A stretch of DNA of 36,982 nucleotides from an uncultured Fibrobacter sp. (GCA_946402415.1 CAMIWK010000007.1:1-36982), one strand, 5' to 3'. Numbered from the stretch's first letter, positions 18,501-27,544 are shown. Translations and numbers: made by a program. The notes: a model not told the origin generated them from the letters alone.

Positions 18501-21500
18501 TGCACTTTCAAATTCCGCATACATGTTCTCGTTAGAATTTTCTTCTCCATCCTTGTAGACATCTCTCTCGTAATCAATTTCTATAACTCCCCCGGCAGGC
18601 TCCGTCACCCGCGAAAGGCTCCAGGCAGACGCACCATAGTCGGCAAAATCCTGCCAAACCTTGTGGTTTTCTGGATTTGCGCGCTCGTTCCAGAACCCCC
18701 AATCATCTACAACATTGGAAGAGGCGATAATACTTGCATCCAAATCGGTAATATTCTCATAATAGCTATCCGGGAACTGGTTCGTCCCGACCGTATCTTC
18801 GGGGCTTGCATAAGTCAAATTCTGCGACAAATTCATCCAACTGTTTTTTGTGGACAGCCGCGTTGAAGTGAGGGACGGCGAATGGTATTCAAACTTGAAC
18901 GGGGGCAGACTGGAACACTTTCCGTACTGACAATCTGTTTCCATAATTGACTTCAGGGAAAGTTTGCCATAAAGGTGGTTCCCGCTATTCTGACTTTCAC
19001 ATATTCCAAGGCCCGCATAATCCGGAGAGGTCTCAACCTGCCCGTTGTCTGCAGGATAGCGCCCCTTACAGTAGGAATTCAACGCCTTGGGATGCAAGGA
19101 ATAATCATAGCCAAACTCAAATTCACGGTAGGGTGTCGAATCACCACGGTTAAAATACGATATCTTCTTCAAGTAACGCATCTGATTTTCTGCAGGGTCA
19201 CTCGAATCACCCGCAAAAACCAGATCGCTCCAGTTTATGAGGGGATGAGAAACATAGTTTCCGTTTTCCCCAAAGACCACAGTGGCGTGATTATATTTGT
19301 CCATATCGCTGTTGCTTTTTGCATAGCGATACGCGTAAATGGAGTCGCCGACAAGGCGGATGCGAAGCCTGTATAGTCCATACCCGTATTCATCGGCGGG
19401 AGATTCCTCGAACTGGCCCACTGAATCCACTGCAAAGGTGATTTCCGAAGGCATCTGGTACAAAACCGAATCCTGGACCATAAGCGACATTGTCGGAGCA
19501 TTGACCGAGGGCATCCCTGTTACTTTTATAGCCGCATTACCGCGGAACTTTCTTAAAAGTCTTTCGGGCAACTTCATGTTGGTATAAAGATATTCCGGGA
19601 CAATGCTGATTTTTTGCTTCGTGAATGCCTGCTGGGAACCATTTCCAATGGGTAGACTAGCGCTTTCTTCGGAAACCACACTGGCTCTAGACAAAATCGA
19701 AGCCTGAACAACTATGGGCATGGTTTTCGATTTGTCATTGTAGTTGAAATCCCAGCCCTTCCCGTCTACACGCTCTTCAGTTGCAGGGTCATTCAGTTCA
19801 AATTCCACCCTGTGCGTTGAAGTCTCAATTGATTTCAAATAGACATATTCCTTTACCCCGAATCCGGCCTGATACATACGGGAATCACAACCTTCCGGCG
19901 TATAGCCATTCTTTGGTATTCTGAAATTCGGCAAGTCAGAAGCGTCTAAACCAGGCCTTGCAAAAGGTGTTCTCCAACGATAAACCGTAGGTTCCGTATA
20001 ATGGAACTTGACATTGTAGCCAACATTATCCCCAACGGAGTCTCCAAGCTGAATAAAATCTGCACCACGGATTTCAGTAAGCAGCCACTGTGTGGCGTAA
20101 GGGTTCATGTTCACCTGATAGGTATAGAACAGCGCATTATTTTCAGATTCATATCCAGACTTACACTTCTCATCAAGGGAGCCCTTCTTAATGACATAGT
20201 TGAGTGTATTCTCCACCGCCTGCGATGGATTCACCATTTCTACGCTCCAATCTAGGAACGACCTAACCGCACTAACCAAACTATCAAGGAAATCATCAGA
20301 GGCGTCTCCCTTCAAATCAACAAATATCGGAGTTCCCTTTTCCTGATTGATAGAATAATCCACTTTCAGGTAAGATCTTACAGGTTGCTCAAAATAATAC
20401 CGAGTCCCATCCGAATTGGTTATCACGAAACCCTTAAGTTTTCCCACAGGGCTATTATCCTCAAGAATTGGTTCAATCTTTCGAGATCCGTAAAGGGCAT
20501 AATCATAACTGTCTATTTTCCTCTTCAGCAAAATGTCCGAAACCTTTCTCCGCTCACGGGATTTCGCACCCTCAAAAGGTTCACTTTCATAATACCCCCC
20601 TTCCCCGACAAACAAGAAATTCATCCCCGTGGTAACGGTGTCTTCTGAATCTGTATTTTTCCGATAAACCAACCTGTTTCCCTCATTCCTGAAACGGGTT
20701 GAATAAAGAGCATACGGGGAGCAACTATCGCTATGTATGCACTGTCGGTAAGATTCATAGTCGTGATTCTGCGACCTGGCTAGAACAGAGCCCCCAGTGG
20801 CCTCTTCAAATTCACTCCCATAAGGCCATCCGTCAGTAGAATCCTTGAGCAAGACTGAATAATCTTCAAAAACTTCACTGCTTGTAGTTTTCTCGTTACT
20901 CACAATTTTGTGTAAACGGTGTTCTTCGCGGGTAAAGGGACGAAAAGTGCCAGAAACACCTTCGGAAGACACCGTGTACATATCATATGAGGGATACATT
21001 TCATCTTCACCCAAACTTTCCAAAGTCCGGCCTTTCATGGTCCATTTCCACGGAATGTTTCCCGATGAACCTCCCTGGGACGCCATCGCAACGGGCAGCC
21101 CGAAAATTTTATTCTGTCCATCGGACAAAATAGATGGGCCAGCCTGATACATGTATCCGTAAACGTAGTCCGAAGTTGCAGATCGCAAATGGTACTCATG
21201 TAGAGCTTGGCCAAAACCTAACGAAAAAACGCCCACGTACGTAGGAACCACAACGGCAAACCCGACACTGGACGTCCGCACGCTACCCTTGGATGAGGCA
21301 TTGGAAACGGACAAACCGCTTCCATTGACAGAAACACTGGAGCCGTTCCTGCTCATTCCCGTCGATATCGGTCCCGACTTCATTGACGTACTGATTCCCG
21401 ATGGGCCAGCACTTAAGCCCACGTTTGACACCCCATGGGCATCACCGAACCCAACGCTGTATGCGGCCCCGCTTCCCGTAGAATACTGAACTCCTGCCGA

Positions 21501-22154
21501 GGCCTTGACATTTCGGCCTCCGATTGATGTTCCCATCCTCACCGAAGCAATTCCATTTGACGAGAGCATCAGACTCATGTTTAATCCAGCCGCATTGTTG
21601 AAGCCCACCGTTCCTTCTACCCCTATGGCTTCTGTCCCAACCGTAAAGCCAACGCCAGCAACACCCGAAATCCTCGGTCCGACTGTGGCGCTAAACCCGA
21701 CTCCGCCCGTGTTGGAAACATTTTGTCCAACGCTTACGACACCCATGGTCCAACTCGTCTCTAGGTTCCATGTTCGCATAGCTGAGTAGCGATATACATA
21801 CCCCAGGGTACCACCATGAAACTGGTCATCAGGAATACCGCGAATATCGCGGTTTATGCTCCCCGGAGAAAGGGTCCAACCGAGTCCAACCCATGTAGCC
21901 TCTTGTTGGGGAGAAATTCCAGCGTGGTAAGATAAACTTAGTGGATAGCCCCCATAAGGTCCAAGCAGTTCTCCGAGAGGTATGGAGTATGCAAAGTTCC
22001 CTGTTTGAAGACTTACCATGTCCTTCATTCCAGAGGGTTCGAACTGCATGTAGTCAGGTTGAACAGGGCCTCCCTGCAATGCGAACAAGGGAGAAATGGC
22101 AACCAAAGCAGCCATCAGCCAATTTCTCGCCTTTATCACAAAAGTCGCAATCAT
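15600..22154 (-). CDS. Large secreted RHS/YD-repeat shell-like protein (2184 aa)
   Basis: Signal peptide MIATFVIKARNWLMAALVAISPLFA; N-terminus VQPDYMQFEPSGMKDMVSLQTGNFAYSIPLGELLGPYGGYPLSLSYHAGISPQQEATWVGLGWTLSPGSI resembles secreted RHS/Tc-B-like proteins; C-terminal YD repeats (YDRYGNMVRFVSEDNVSTYYEYDPFGHLVQVRDDDGN). ATGA overlap with the upstream gene. Confidence 0.85.
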   Translation of the reverse strand: MIATFVIKARNWLMAALVAISPLFALQGGPVQPDYMQFEPSGMKDMVSLQTGNFAYSIPLGELLGPYGGYPLSLSYHAGISPQQEATWVGLGWTLSPGSINRDIRGIPDDQFHGGTLGYVYRYSAMRTWNLETSWTMGVVSVGQNVSNTGGVGFSATVGPRISGVAGVGFTVGTEAIGVEGTVGFNNAAGLNMSLMLSSNGIASVRMGTSIGGRNVKASAGVQYSTGSGAAYSVGFGDAHGVSNVGLSAGPSGISTSMKSGPISTGMSRNGSSVSVNGSGLSVSNASSKGSVRTSSVGFAVVVPTYVGVFSLGFGQALHEYHLRSATSDYVYGYMYQAGPSILSDGQNKIFGLPVAMASQGGSSGNIPWKWTMKGRTLESLGEDEMYPSYDMYTVSSEGVSGTFRPFTREEHRLHKIVSNEKTTSSEVFEDYSVLLKDSTDGWPYGSEFEEATGGSVLARSQNHDYESYRQCIHSDSCSPYALYSTRFRNEGNRLVYRKNTDSEDTVTTGMNFLFVGEGGYYESEPFEGAKSRERRKVSDILLKRKIDSYDYALYGSRKIEPILEDNSPVGKLKGFVITNSDGTRYYFEQPVRSYLKVDYSINQEKGTPIFVDLKGDASDDFLDSLVSAVRSFLDWSVEMVNPSQAVENTLNYVIKKGSLDEKCKSGYESENNALFYTYQVNMNPYATQWLLTEIRGADFIQLGDSVGDNVGYNVKFHYTEPTVYRWRTPFARPGLDASDLPNFRIPKNGYTPEGCDSRMYQAGFGVKEYVYLKSIETSTHRVEFELNDPATEERVDGKGWDFNYNDKSKTMPIVVQASILSRASVVSEESASLPIGNGSQQAFTKQKISIVPEYLYTNMKLPERLLRKFRGNAAIKVTGMPSVNAPTMSLMVQDSVLYQMPSEITFAVDSVGQFEESPADEYGYGLYRLRIRLVGDSIYAYRYAKSNSDMDKYNHATVVFGENGNYVSHPLINWSDLVFAGDSSDPAENQMRYLKKISYFNRGDSTPYREFEFGYDYSLHPKALNSYCKGRYPADNGQVETSPDYAGLGICESQNSGNHLYGKLSLKSIMETDCQYGKCSSLPPFKFEYHSPSLTSTRLSTKNSWMNLSQNLTYASPEDTVGTNQFPDSYYENITDLDASIIASSNVVDDWGFWNERANPENHKVWQDFADYGASAWSLSRVTEPAGGVIEIDYERDVYKDGEENSNENMYAEFESADYCKNYAGDYPVAESDSIRICLELGPLYWREQCLGPRSAFWDVVRPAGYQGTGFEYLDTMGVTSSGEVDTSRNILYNVLGNMGTKVKCGFGGLGKCSRTRSVAVLGDAKPLKLLSKNDGLSRRLLVLDRSMPYMEAALQSAADKINSSKKWGIKSKQGSFWVRNSMSEMKGGDLRVRRLIRHDIGRTVTTEYTYEPGEIAQLPDSAYNTVIGNRFYSGKVSFALPDMDLSPKSRIVGFGDNDLFYVPGSNITYPKVTVKNYGAGISNGRTEYEYVTPETGIPADFIDEDTRSALQPFLRVNTRIFVWGGYEDDRTYKERPFLVTFTLLDANKHALGETRKMMVVRDGVTSFTFYDENIRNARYLAATSRFSMDSSLSVQHDTLALNASLSDFNDMDVSVIWFLGTYTMTYNKQGMKDEIRDDQNFVLHKSWLRSQKEGYYPIIYKAVEYGQDSITLQEMDANSGAEKDERDVADFESSVAYHDFTAFLGLNTKISFYRGGSSALMVRQDSTAYSTRVPDIAPGVAEGAENTQKSKVGRQVERWSYERVLKCKDGKKDKNCEKQYIALYDKDSRKDSKSFRYIRYPAFQVSSVSYTGHDNQPSSHIGLWGKSALENHQFDPLTGLPTATLAKAPSPDGKEMRKLTLKKPHYSVVDGDTSLANGMFRRNMLSQNYLSALYSGTVPATSPWNSIQVNDSLRSFDITPYRQMPDSVYPGKKRPYVGWGNFRSRRESREIVGGGNLLSAVSPFQSTDPAHGQSFPTVTDYDGEMIGFVDWHFRVRESRDGFGRITATHYSHDGMYETGLFFPAGLSEVASFVPHRDTIAMANCGINSIGYGVTENELVLFDGFSQISCYAVPKQGRTLIAEYTLRKSGRAWETVRDTVSGNPYVLTLYGGYLLSYLRIYPADAQSRTFVYDRYGNMVRFVSEDNVSTYYEYDPFGHLVQVRDDDGNSFKAHHREYRNGGQN

Positions 22155-22690
22155 TGATATTTATTGTTCAAAAAGAGAACAAAATCCTCAGTCAAGTCCG
22201 CACGTGAACCGTCCCCATACACTATACTGCCATTACTGGACGCAAATACCACATCTAACCCATGTTCCTTGGCATATTCCGCAAGAGATCCATTTATTTT
22301 CTCATAAACAGGGGCCATTAACTCTGACTGCATTTTCTGCAACCCGTCTTTTTTCGCCTGCTCAAACCGGCCAAGTTCCTCTATCCGGTGTGTTTGCTCC
22401 GACTTTAACCTTTTTTTTGTTTCAATAGACGCCGTATCGTATTCCAGCTTCAACCGTTCCTCAAAGGTAGCGAGAGAATCCTCTATAACTTTTTCAGCAT
22501 CATTCCACTTAGATTCTTCTGCAAGCAATTGATCCCTCACCTTCTGGGCTTCTACGAAGGTATTCTGCATCTTTTCGGTATTGATAAATCCATAACGAAC
22601 AGACGTTTCATGGACAAAGATACAGTAAATGATTCCAACGGCAGAAAGAATCAGTGCAACCAAGGCAAAGACATTTGCAAGCCTATTCAT
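22151..22690 (-). CDS. Skp/OmpH-like membrane-anchored or periplasmic protein (copy 2)
   Basis: N-terminal hydrophobic segment, coiled-coil-rich middle, C-terminal HGLDVVFASSNGSIVYGDGSRADLTEDFVLFLNNKY typical of OmpH/Skp family ends. Confidence 0.75.
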   Translation of the reverse strand: MNRLANVFALVALILSAVGIIYCIFVHETSVRYGFINTEKMQNTFVEAQKVRDQLLAEESKWNDAEKVIEDSLATFEERLKLEYDTASIETKKRLKSEQTHRIEELGRFEQAKKDGLQKMQSELMAPVYEKINGSLAEYAKEHGLDVVFASSNGSIVYGDGSRADLTEDFVLFLNNKYQ

Positions 22691-23186
22691 CTTTCACCCC
22701 CATATACCGCAGCAAGTCCCGTGTCTTGTCCGCTTTCCCCTTCGCTCCATATACCACAAAATTTGAGGCCGTACCAAAAAGAATTTCAAAACCATGCTGC
22801 TGGCCAAATGAAGCAACCACACTATTGAATTGTTCATAGGCATTCTGTATTTTCGCCCCTGCAACCAGGCGGGCGGAATCAAGCATCTTATGTCGGGCCA
22901 CGTTGGATTCCATATTGAGTAATTCTAGTAAATTCCGTTCATCAAGTTTCCCTTTCGATAAAGAATCTAGGATTTTTGAAAGAGAATCGTCAAAAAAGTT
23001 CATTCTTTTTCGAACAAAATCATCCATTGTTCCTATAGTCTGATTTGCAGAAAGCATCGGTTCATAACGAGAAAGCGCAATGGATGTGTCTACAAAAAAA
23101 GGGTCCCTGTCACCACCAGAAAGAGTCTTCATGGCAACGGCAACAAAGAGAATCGAAAAGAGCAGAGAAGCAAGAGCTAATTTCAT
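22683..23186 (-). CDS. Skp/OmpH-like protein (copy 1)
   Basis: Start ATG at 23186 (MKLALASLLFSILFVAVA); C-terminus QQHGFEILFGTASNFVVYGAKGKADKTRDLLRYMG parallels the downstream paralog. 8-nt overlap with the next start. Confidence 0.65.
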   Translation of the reverse strand: MKLALASLLFSILFVAVAMKTLSGGDRDPFFVDTSIALSRYEPMLSANQTIGTMDDFVRKRMNFFDDSLSKILDSLSKGKLDERNLLELLNMESNVARHKMLDSARLVAGAKIQNAYEQFNSVVASFGQQHGFEILFGTASNFVVYGAKGKADKTRDLLRYMGVKDE

Positions 23187-23191
23187 TTCAC

Positions 23192-23620
23192 CTACCACCA
23201 GTCGTAGAAATAATGGTGTTCTACCCCTGTAAAGGCATCAGCATAGATAGCTTCGGCACCGGAATCATAGACCGTCAGGCTGTAATTACCATCCAAATCG
23301 AACTGGTAATAGTACTCATCATAATGCCGGTCGTAGGCGTAATCGTATTCCTTCTGCATGAAATAATAGGGTCCGGTCCCGTCATAATACACGGTAGCAT
23401 TCCCGTTCCAATCCACTTTTACAGACACCTTCAAGGATGGAGACAGGGAATAAACATCACCGCATAGGTAGTCGTTACCCATCCAGGAACAGTCCTGGCC
23501 ATAAAAATAGGGGAAATCAAGCCTTGCCTGGTAACCGTGGTCAGAAGCATCGGACCCCCAGTCCCCGCAACCTACGAGAACAGCGGTCAAAGTCCATAAA
23601 CAAGTCAATAAGCGTTTCAT
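23192..23620 (-). CDS. Putative lipoprotein, first gene of the RHS operon
   Basis: MKRLLTCLWTLTAVLVGCGDWGSD with lipobox LVGC; Tyr-rich C-terminus; stop 5 nt before the next ATG. Confidence 0.65.
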   Translation of the reverse strand: MKRLLTCLWTLTAVLVGCGDWGSDASDHGYQARLDFPYFYGQDCSWMGNDYLCGDVYSLSPSLKVSVKVDWNGNATVYYDGTGPYYFMQKEYDYAYDRHYDEYYYQFDLDGNYSLTVYDSGAEAIYADAFTGVEHHYFYDWW

Positions 23621-23683
23621 GTCTCTTTACAAGAATCCCCCGACCAATGTCGAGGGAAATCTAAAAATTTAGTTTGTTCAAAA

Positions 23684-24286
23684 TCAGTCAGATTCGTAGT
23701 CGCCATGAACCTCTTCTTCGGCGGCTTCGGTATTTTCATCCTGGAACTTCTCGGGAGCCTGCAAGTCGCGGGTACTGCCATATTTACGCTTTTCTTCATC
23801 CGTCAGCTTGTTGGAATAGACAATGTCTTCCTGTTCCTTGTTGGCTTCTTCCTCTTCCTGCTTCATCACGCGCTGGCCTTCTTCCAGACGACGGCGGATG
23901 TGTTCCTTTTCCATTTCTTCCAGGTTGGTTCCAACCTTGGCCTGTTCTTCGGAAACGATATAGCGCTCGTTGGCTTCGTCCATGGCATCCTTGATGCCCA
24001 CCAGACGACCCTTGCCATCCACCTTCAAACCGGCCTTGCGGAGGGTCGAAAGAGGCAGGCGGCGAGCCGCAATCTTGTATTCTTCCTTGAATTCGTCTCC
24101 ATCGCTAATTTCGCTTGCCTCATCCTCAGCCACATAGTCAAGGGCCTCGCTCCAGCGGGAACTCTGCACGCAAGACGTGAAGCCCACCAAGGCGGTGTCG
24201 ATCTTTTCAGGATCATCCGAAACACTGCCTGCACAGCCGGCAACAATCATTGCCAAAAAAGAAACACCCATCAAAAGCTTTTTCAT
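23684..24286 (-). CDS. Putative lipoprotein with charged Glu/Lys-rich C-terminal half
   Basis: MKKLLMGVSFLAMIVAGCAGSVSDDPEK (lipobox VAGC); GGAGGTG Shine-Dalgarno upstream of ATG 24286; the track start at 24442 is too long. Confidence 0.75.
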   Translation of the reverse strand: MKKLLMGVSFLAMIVAGCAGSVSDDPEKIDTALVGFTSCVQSSRWSEALDYVAEDEASEISDGDEFKEEYKIAARRLPLSTLRKAGLKVDGKGRLVGIKDAMDEANERYIVSEEQAKVGTNLEEMEKEHIRRRLEEGQRVMKQEEEEANKEQEDIVYSNKLTDEEKRKYGSTRDLQAPEKFQDENTEAAEEEVHGDYESD

Positions 24287-24422
24287 AGGAAGCACCTCCG
24301 AAAAAAATATCCCCCTAAAATATACACATTTTTTCAAGGAAAAGGCCCTTTTGAGCTTTTTTTTGCATTTTCTGGGGTTTTTCACAGGCAAAGTGTGCTG
24401 TTTTTCTATTTTTTCGCCCAAT

Positions 24423-25595
24423 ATGAGCGAAAATACGGACATCTATCGAATTTCTACAAATGACAGCAGGAAAATCATCCTCGTGGGTACCGCCCACATT
24501 TCCCAAGTTTCCAAGGAGCTGGTCAAGGAAACTATCGAAAACGAGAAACCCGATACCGTATGTGTAGAACTGGATGAGGGACGCATGCAATCCCTTAAGG
24601 ACCCCGACCGCTGGAAAAAAACCGACCTAAAGTCCGTCATCAAGAATAAGCAGCTCGCCACCCTTATCGCCAACCTGGTGCTAGGCTCGTACCAAAAACG
24701 TATGGGAGCCCAGACCGGAGTCAAGCCCGGTGCAGAACTCAAGGAAGCCGTCAACGAGGCCGAGGGCAAGGAAATCCCCGTAGTCCTCGCCGATCGGGAC
24801 ATCAAGATTACGCTGAAAAGAGCCTGGGCCTGTACACCCTGGTACCGCAAGCTGAGCCTCCTGGGCGGACTTTTCGGAAGCATATTCGACAGGACCGAAG
24901 TCAGCGAAGAGGAACTGGCCAAAATCAAGGAGCAGGATTCCCTAAGCGTCATGATGCAGGAATTCGGCAAGACTTTTCCCGAAGTCAAAAAAGTCCTAAT
25001 TGATGAACGAGATCAATTCCTAGCCAGCAAGATAAAAAGTGCCCCCGGAAACAAGGTGGTAGCCGTAGTGGGCGCCGGCCATGTCAAAGGCATCGCCAGC
25101 ATCATCAGCGAGAACAAGGAACTCCCTAGCGAGGAATCCATTTCTGTCATTCCCAAGGGTTCCCCCATCTGGAAAATCATCGGCTGGGCCATTCCCGTGG
25201 CCATCATTGCAAGCATCGTCTACATCGGTTACCAGGCCGGTATCGAGAAGGCCGGCGAACTGAGCCTCCAGTGGGCAATGCTCACCGGTGGTGGCGCTAT
25301 GCTTGGGACCATCATCGCAGGCGGGCACCCGCTTACAGTGCTGGTGGCTCTGGTTATGGCACCCTTCACAGGACTCACACCGCTCATCGGTGTCGGGTTC
25401 TTTACCGCCCTTACGCAAGTCTATATGCGACCGCCGAGAGTCCAGGAAATGGAGACCCTCGCCGATGACATCTGGCAGGTGAAGCACTGGTGGAAAAACC
25501 GCGTGACCCGCGTAATACTTTGCTTCTTGTGTCCAGGAATCCCCGCCATTGTCGGGAAGATCCTCGCCATATTCCAGATTTACCAAGCGATGTAA
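24423..25595 (+). CDS. TraB/PrgY family membrane protein
   Basis: MSENTDIYRISTNDSRKIILVGTAHISQVSKELVKETIENEKPDTVCVELDEGRMQSL...GVKPGAELKEAVNEA; GTAHIS and ELD..R motifs, C-terminal TM segments. Start refined from the track's 24177. Confidence 0.9.
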   Translation: MSENTDIYRISTNDSRKIILVGTAHISQVSKELVKETIENEKPDTVCVELDEGRMQSLKDPDRWKKTDLKSVIKNKQLATLIANLVLGSYQKRMGAQTGVKPGAELKEAVNEAEGKEIPVVLADRDIKITLKRAWACTPWYRKLSLLGGLFGSIFDRTEVSEEELAKIKEQDSLSVMMQEFGKTFPEVKKVLIDERDQFLASKIKSAPGNKVVAVVGAGHVKGIASIISENKELPSEESISVIPKGSPIWKIIGWAIPVAIIASIVYIGYQAGIEKAGELSLQWAMLTGGGAMLGTIIAGGHPLTVLVALVMAPFTGLTPLIGVGFFTALTQVYMRPPRVQEMETLADDIWQVKHWWKNRVTRVILCFLCPGIPAIVGKILAIFQIYQAM

Positions 25596-25655
25596 TTAGA
25601 CCGCTCGCGCCCAATCAACTATCGAGTCTCCGAAAGGCGCTCGCTCTCGCCCCCA

Positions 25656-25755
25656 CGACTCGTTAAATAAACCTAAGCCGAGTGCAGCAGAAACGAGCTT
25701 GCTTGTTTCTATTGTTGAGGCGCTGGTTTATGCGATATAATCGCAATACGAGTCG
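25656..25755. other. Nested inverted-repeat element in a convergent intergenic region (possible bidirectional terminator or structured RNA)
   Basis: CGACTCGT(25656-25663)/ACGAGTCG(25748-25755); ATAAACC(25667-25673)/GGTTTAT(25725-25731); AGAAACGAGC(25689-25698)-TT-GCTTGTTTCT(25701-25710); TGCGAT-ATA-ATCGCA(25731-25745). Confidence 0.6.
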
Positions 25756-25797
25756 CTTGTGGCTCACGAAGTCCGCCCACGTATTCGCCAGCGACCT

Positions 25798-27528
25798 TTA
25801 TATTCTCTTCACAATGAACATGTGGCCAGGGGCCTTTGCAGGGTCAAGGCGCACAAAGTTCTTGCTGCCACGCCACACGAAGCTATCTCCAGTAACCACA
25901 TCCTTCAAGAAGTAGAAGGCATCTTCGGCCATGCCGAGCTTCGACATGTTGATTTCTACCAGGCCTTCTTGCGGATGGTCCATATCCATATTGCACACGC
26001 ACAGGATAATATCGTCGCCGGTTTTCTTGGAGTACACCATCAGCTGGTCGTTCTGAGCGTAATGGAAATCCAGGTTGTCGTATTCCTGCAGGGCCACGTG
26101 TTCCTGACGGGCGGTGTTCACCCGGCGGACAAAGTCCTGAATGCCGGGACCACTCCAGTTGTGAACCTTGTACTGGTACTTTTCACTGTCAGCCAGTTCT
26201 TCCTTGATGGGGCTCGGAATATTCTCGCACAGCTCATAACCGTTGTACATGCCTGTAAGGCTCGAAAGGGTCGCTGCCAAGAAGTAGCGCTGCTTGAAGG
26301 CATTGGGGCCCTTGTAGGCCAGGTACTTCGGGAAAATGTCCGGCGTGGTCGGGAAGAATATACCACGCATATATTCCTTAGCGCCACTCTGGGTCAGCTC
26401 CTTCAAGTACTGTTCGAATTCCCACTTTGCAGAGCGCCAGGCGAAATAGGTGTAGCTCATATCAAAGCCGGACTTGGCCAGGCGATGCATCATCTTCGGG
26501 CGGGTAAAGGCCTCGGCCAGGAATACCAGTTCCGGACGCTTTTCCTTTACGTCGGCGATGAGCCACTCCCAGAAGGGGAACGGCTTAGTATGAGGATTGT
26601 CGATACGGAAAATTTCCACACCCTTGTCGGCCCAGAACAAAATGATATTCTCGATTTCTTTCCAAAGAGCCTTGTAGTTTTCGTTGTAATAATCGAAGGG
26701 ATAAATATCTTCGTACTTCTTGGGCGGGTTTTCTGCAAACTTGATGGAACCATCCGGTTCGTGGTAGAACCATTCCGGATGGCTCTTCACGTAGGGATGA
26801 TCCGGACTACAGTTCAGGGCGATATCCAGAGCAAGACGCAGACCCTTGTCACGGGCGGTCTTGGCAAAATGCTCGAAATCCTTCATGGTACCCAGTTCCG
26901 GGTCCACATCATAATGACCGCCGTTCTTGTTACCTACGGCATAGGGGCATCCCGGTTCAAGAGGTTTACCCTTCTTGTCCACCTTGGCATGCAATGCATT
27001 ATTTGCACCCTTACGGTTCGTAACGCCAATGGGGTGAATCGGGACCAGATACACCGTATCAAAGCCGAGGCCCACGATATAGTCCAGCTGCTTTTCGCAA
27101 TCCTTCCAGGTGGCACTCTTCTTAGGGTCGGTACCCTGACTCTTGGGCCACATCTCGTACCAAGTACCCACACGGCTATAGGTAGGGTCCACCCTGAGTT
27201 TCATCACGGGAGATTCTGTGGGAACATCCTTGGGCTCCAAGGTCCAGGCACAAATCTTGTATTCGTAATAGCCAATGTTGTTGACTGTAAAGGAACCTTC
27301 CCACTGGTCATTGTCCACAAAGTGCATGGGAGCCTTATCCCACTTTTTTTTGCTCACATGGCGATAGAAAATCGCCGCATCGTACTTTTCGTGACTGTGG
27401 CGGAAAATATCCGCAGTAAGCGTGACCGTATCACCCGGTTCACGCTTGAGCATAAAGCGCCCTCCTTCAATTTGAGGGCAGATGTTTTCAATAACCAGAT
27501 TGTCTTTGAGAGTAGGAATAGTAGCCAT
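25798..27528 (-). CDS. glgE: Alpha-1,4-glucan:maltose-1-phosphate maltosyltransferase-like (GlgE, GH13)
   Basis: N-terminal FYRHVSKKKWDKAPMHFVDNDQWEGSFTVNNIGYYEYKICAW and FRIDNPHTKPFPFWEWLIADVKEKRPELVFLAEAFTRPKMMHRLAKSGFDMSYTYFAWR are GlgE-like. Confidence 0.85.
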   Translation of the reverse strand: MATIPTLKDNLVIENICPQIEGGRFMLKREPGDTVTLTADIFRHSHEKYDAAIFYRHVSKKKWDKAPMHFVDNDQWEGSFTVNNIGYYEYKICAWTLEPKDVPTESPVMKLRVDPTYSRVGTWYEMWPKSQGTDPKKSATWKDCEKQLDYIVGLGFDTVYLVPIHPIGVTNRKGANNALHAKVDKKGKPLEPGCPYAVGNKNGGHYDVDPELGTMKDFEHFAKTARDKGLRLALDIALNCSPDHPYVKSHPEWFYHEPDGSIKFAENPPKKYEDIYPFDYYNENYKALWKEIENIILFWADKGVEIFRIDNPHTKPFPFWEWLIADVKEKRPELVFLAEAFTRPKMMHRLAKSGFDMSYTYFAWRSAKWEFEQYLKELTQSGAKEYMRGIFFPTTPDIFPKYLAYKGPNAFKQRYFLAATLSSLTGMYNGYELCENIPSPIKEELADSEKYQYKVHNWSGPGIQDFVRRVNTARQEHVALQEYDNLDFHYAQNDQLMVYSKKTGDDIILCVCNMDMDHPQEGLVEINMSKLGMAEDAFYFLKDVVTGDSFVWRGSKNFVRLDPAKAPGHMFIVKRI

Positions 27529-27544
27529 AATGCAGTAAATATAA

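Noticed and set aside
21289-21789. Pro/Thr-rich plus-strand ORFs opposite the first RHS protein
   Set aside because: Antisense of a Gly/Ser/Val-rich coding segment; composition explains the pattern.
23640-23662. Hairpin CCCTCGAC-attg-GTCGGGGG (minus strand) as terminator
   Set aside because: Stem is imperfect and the following T tract is weak; plausible but not supported enough to call.
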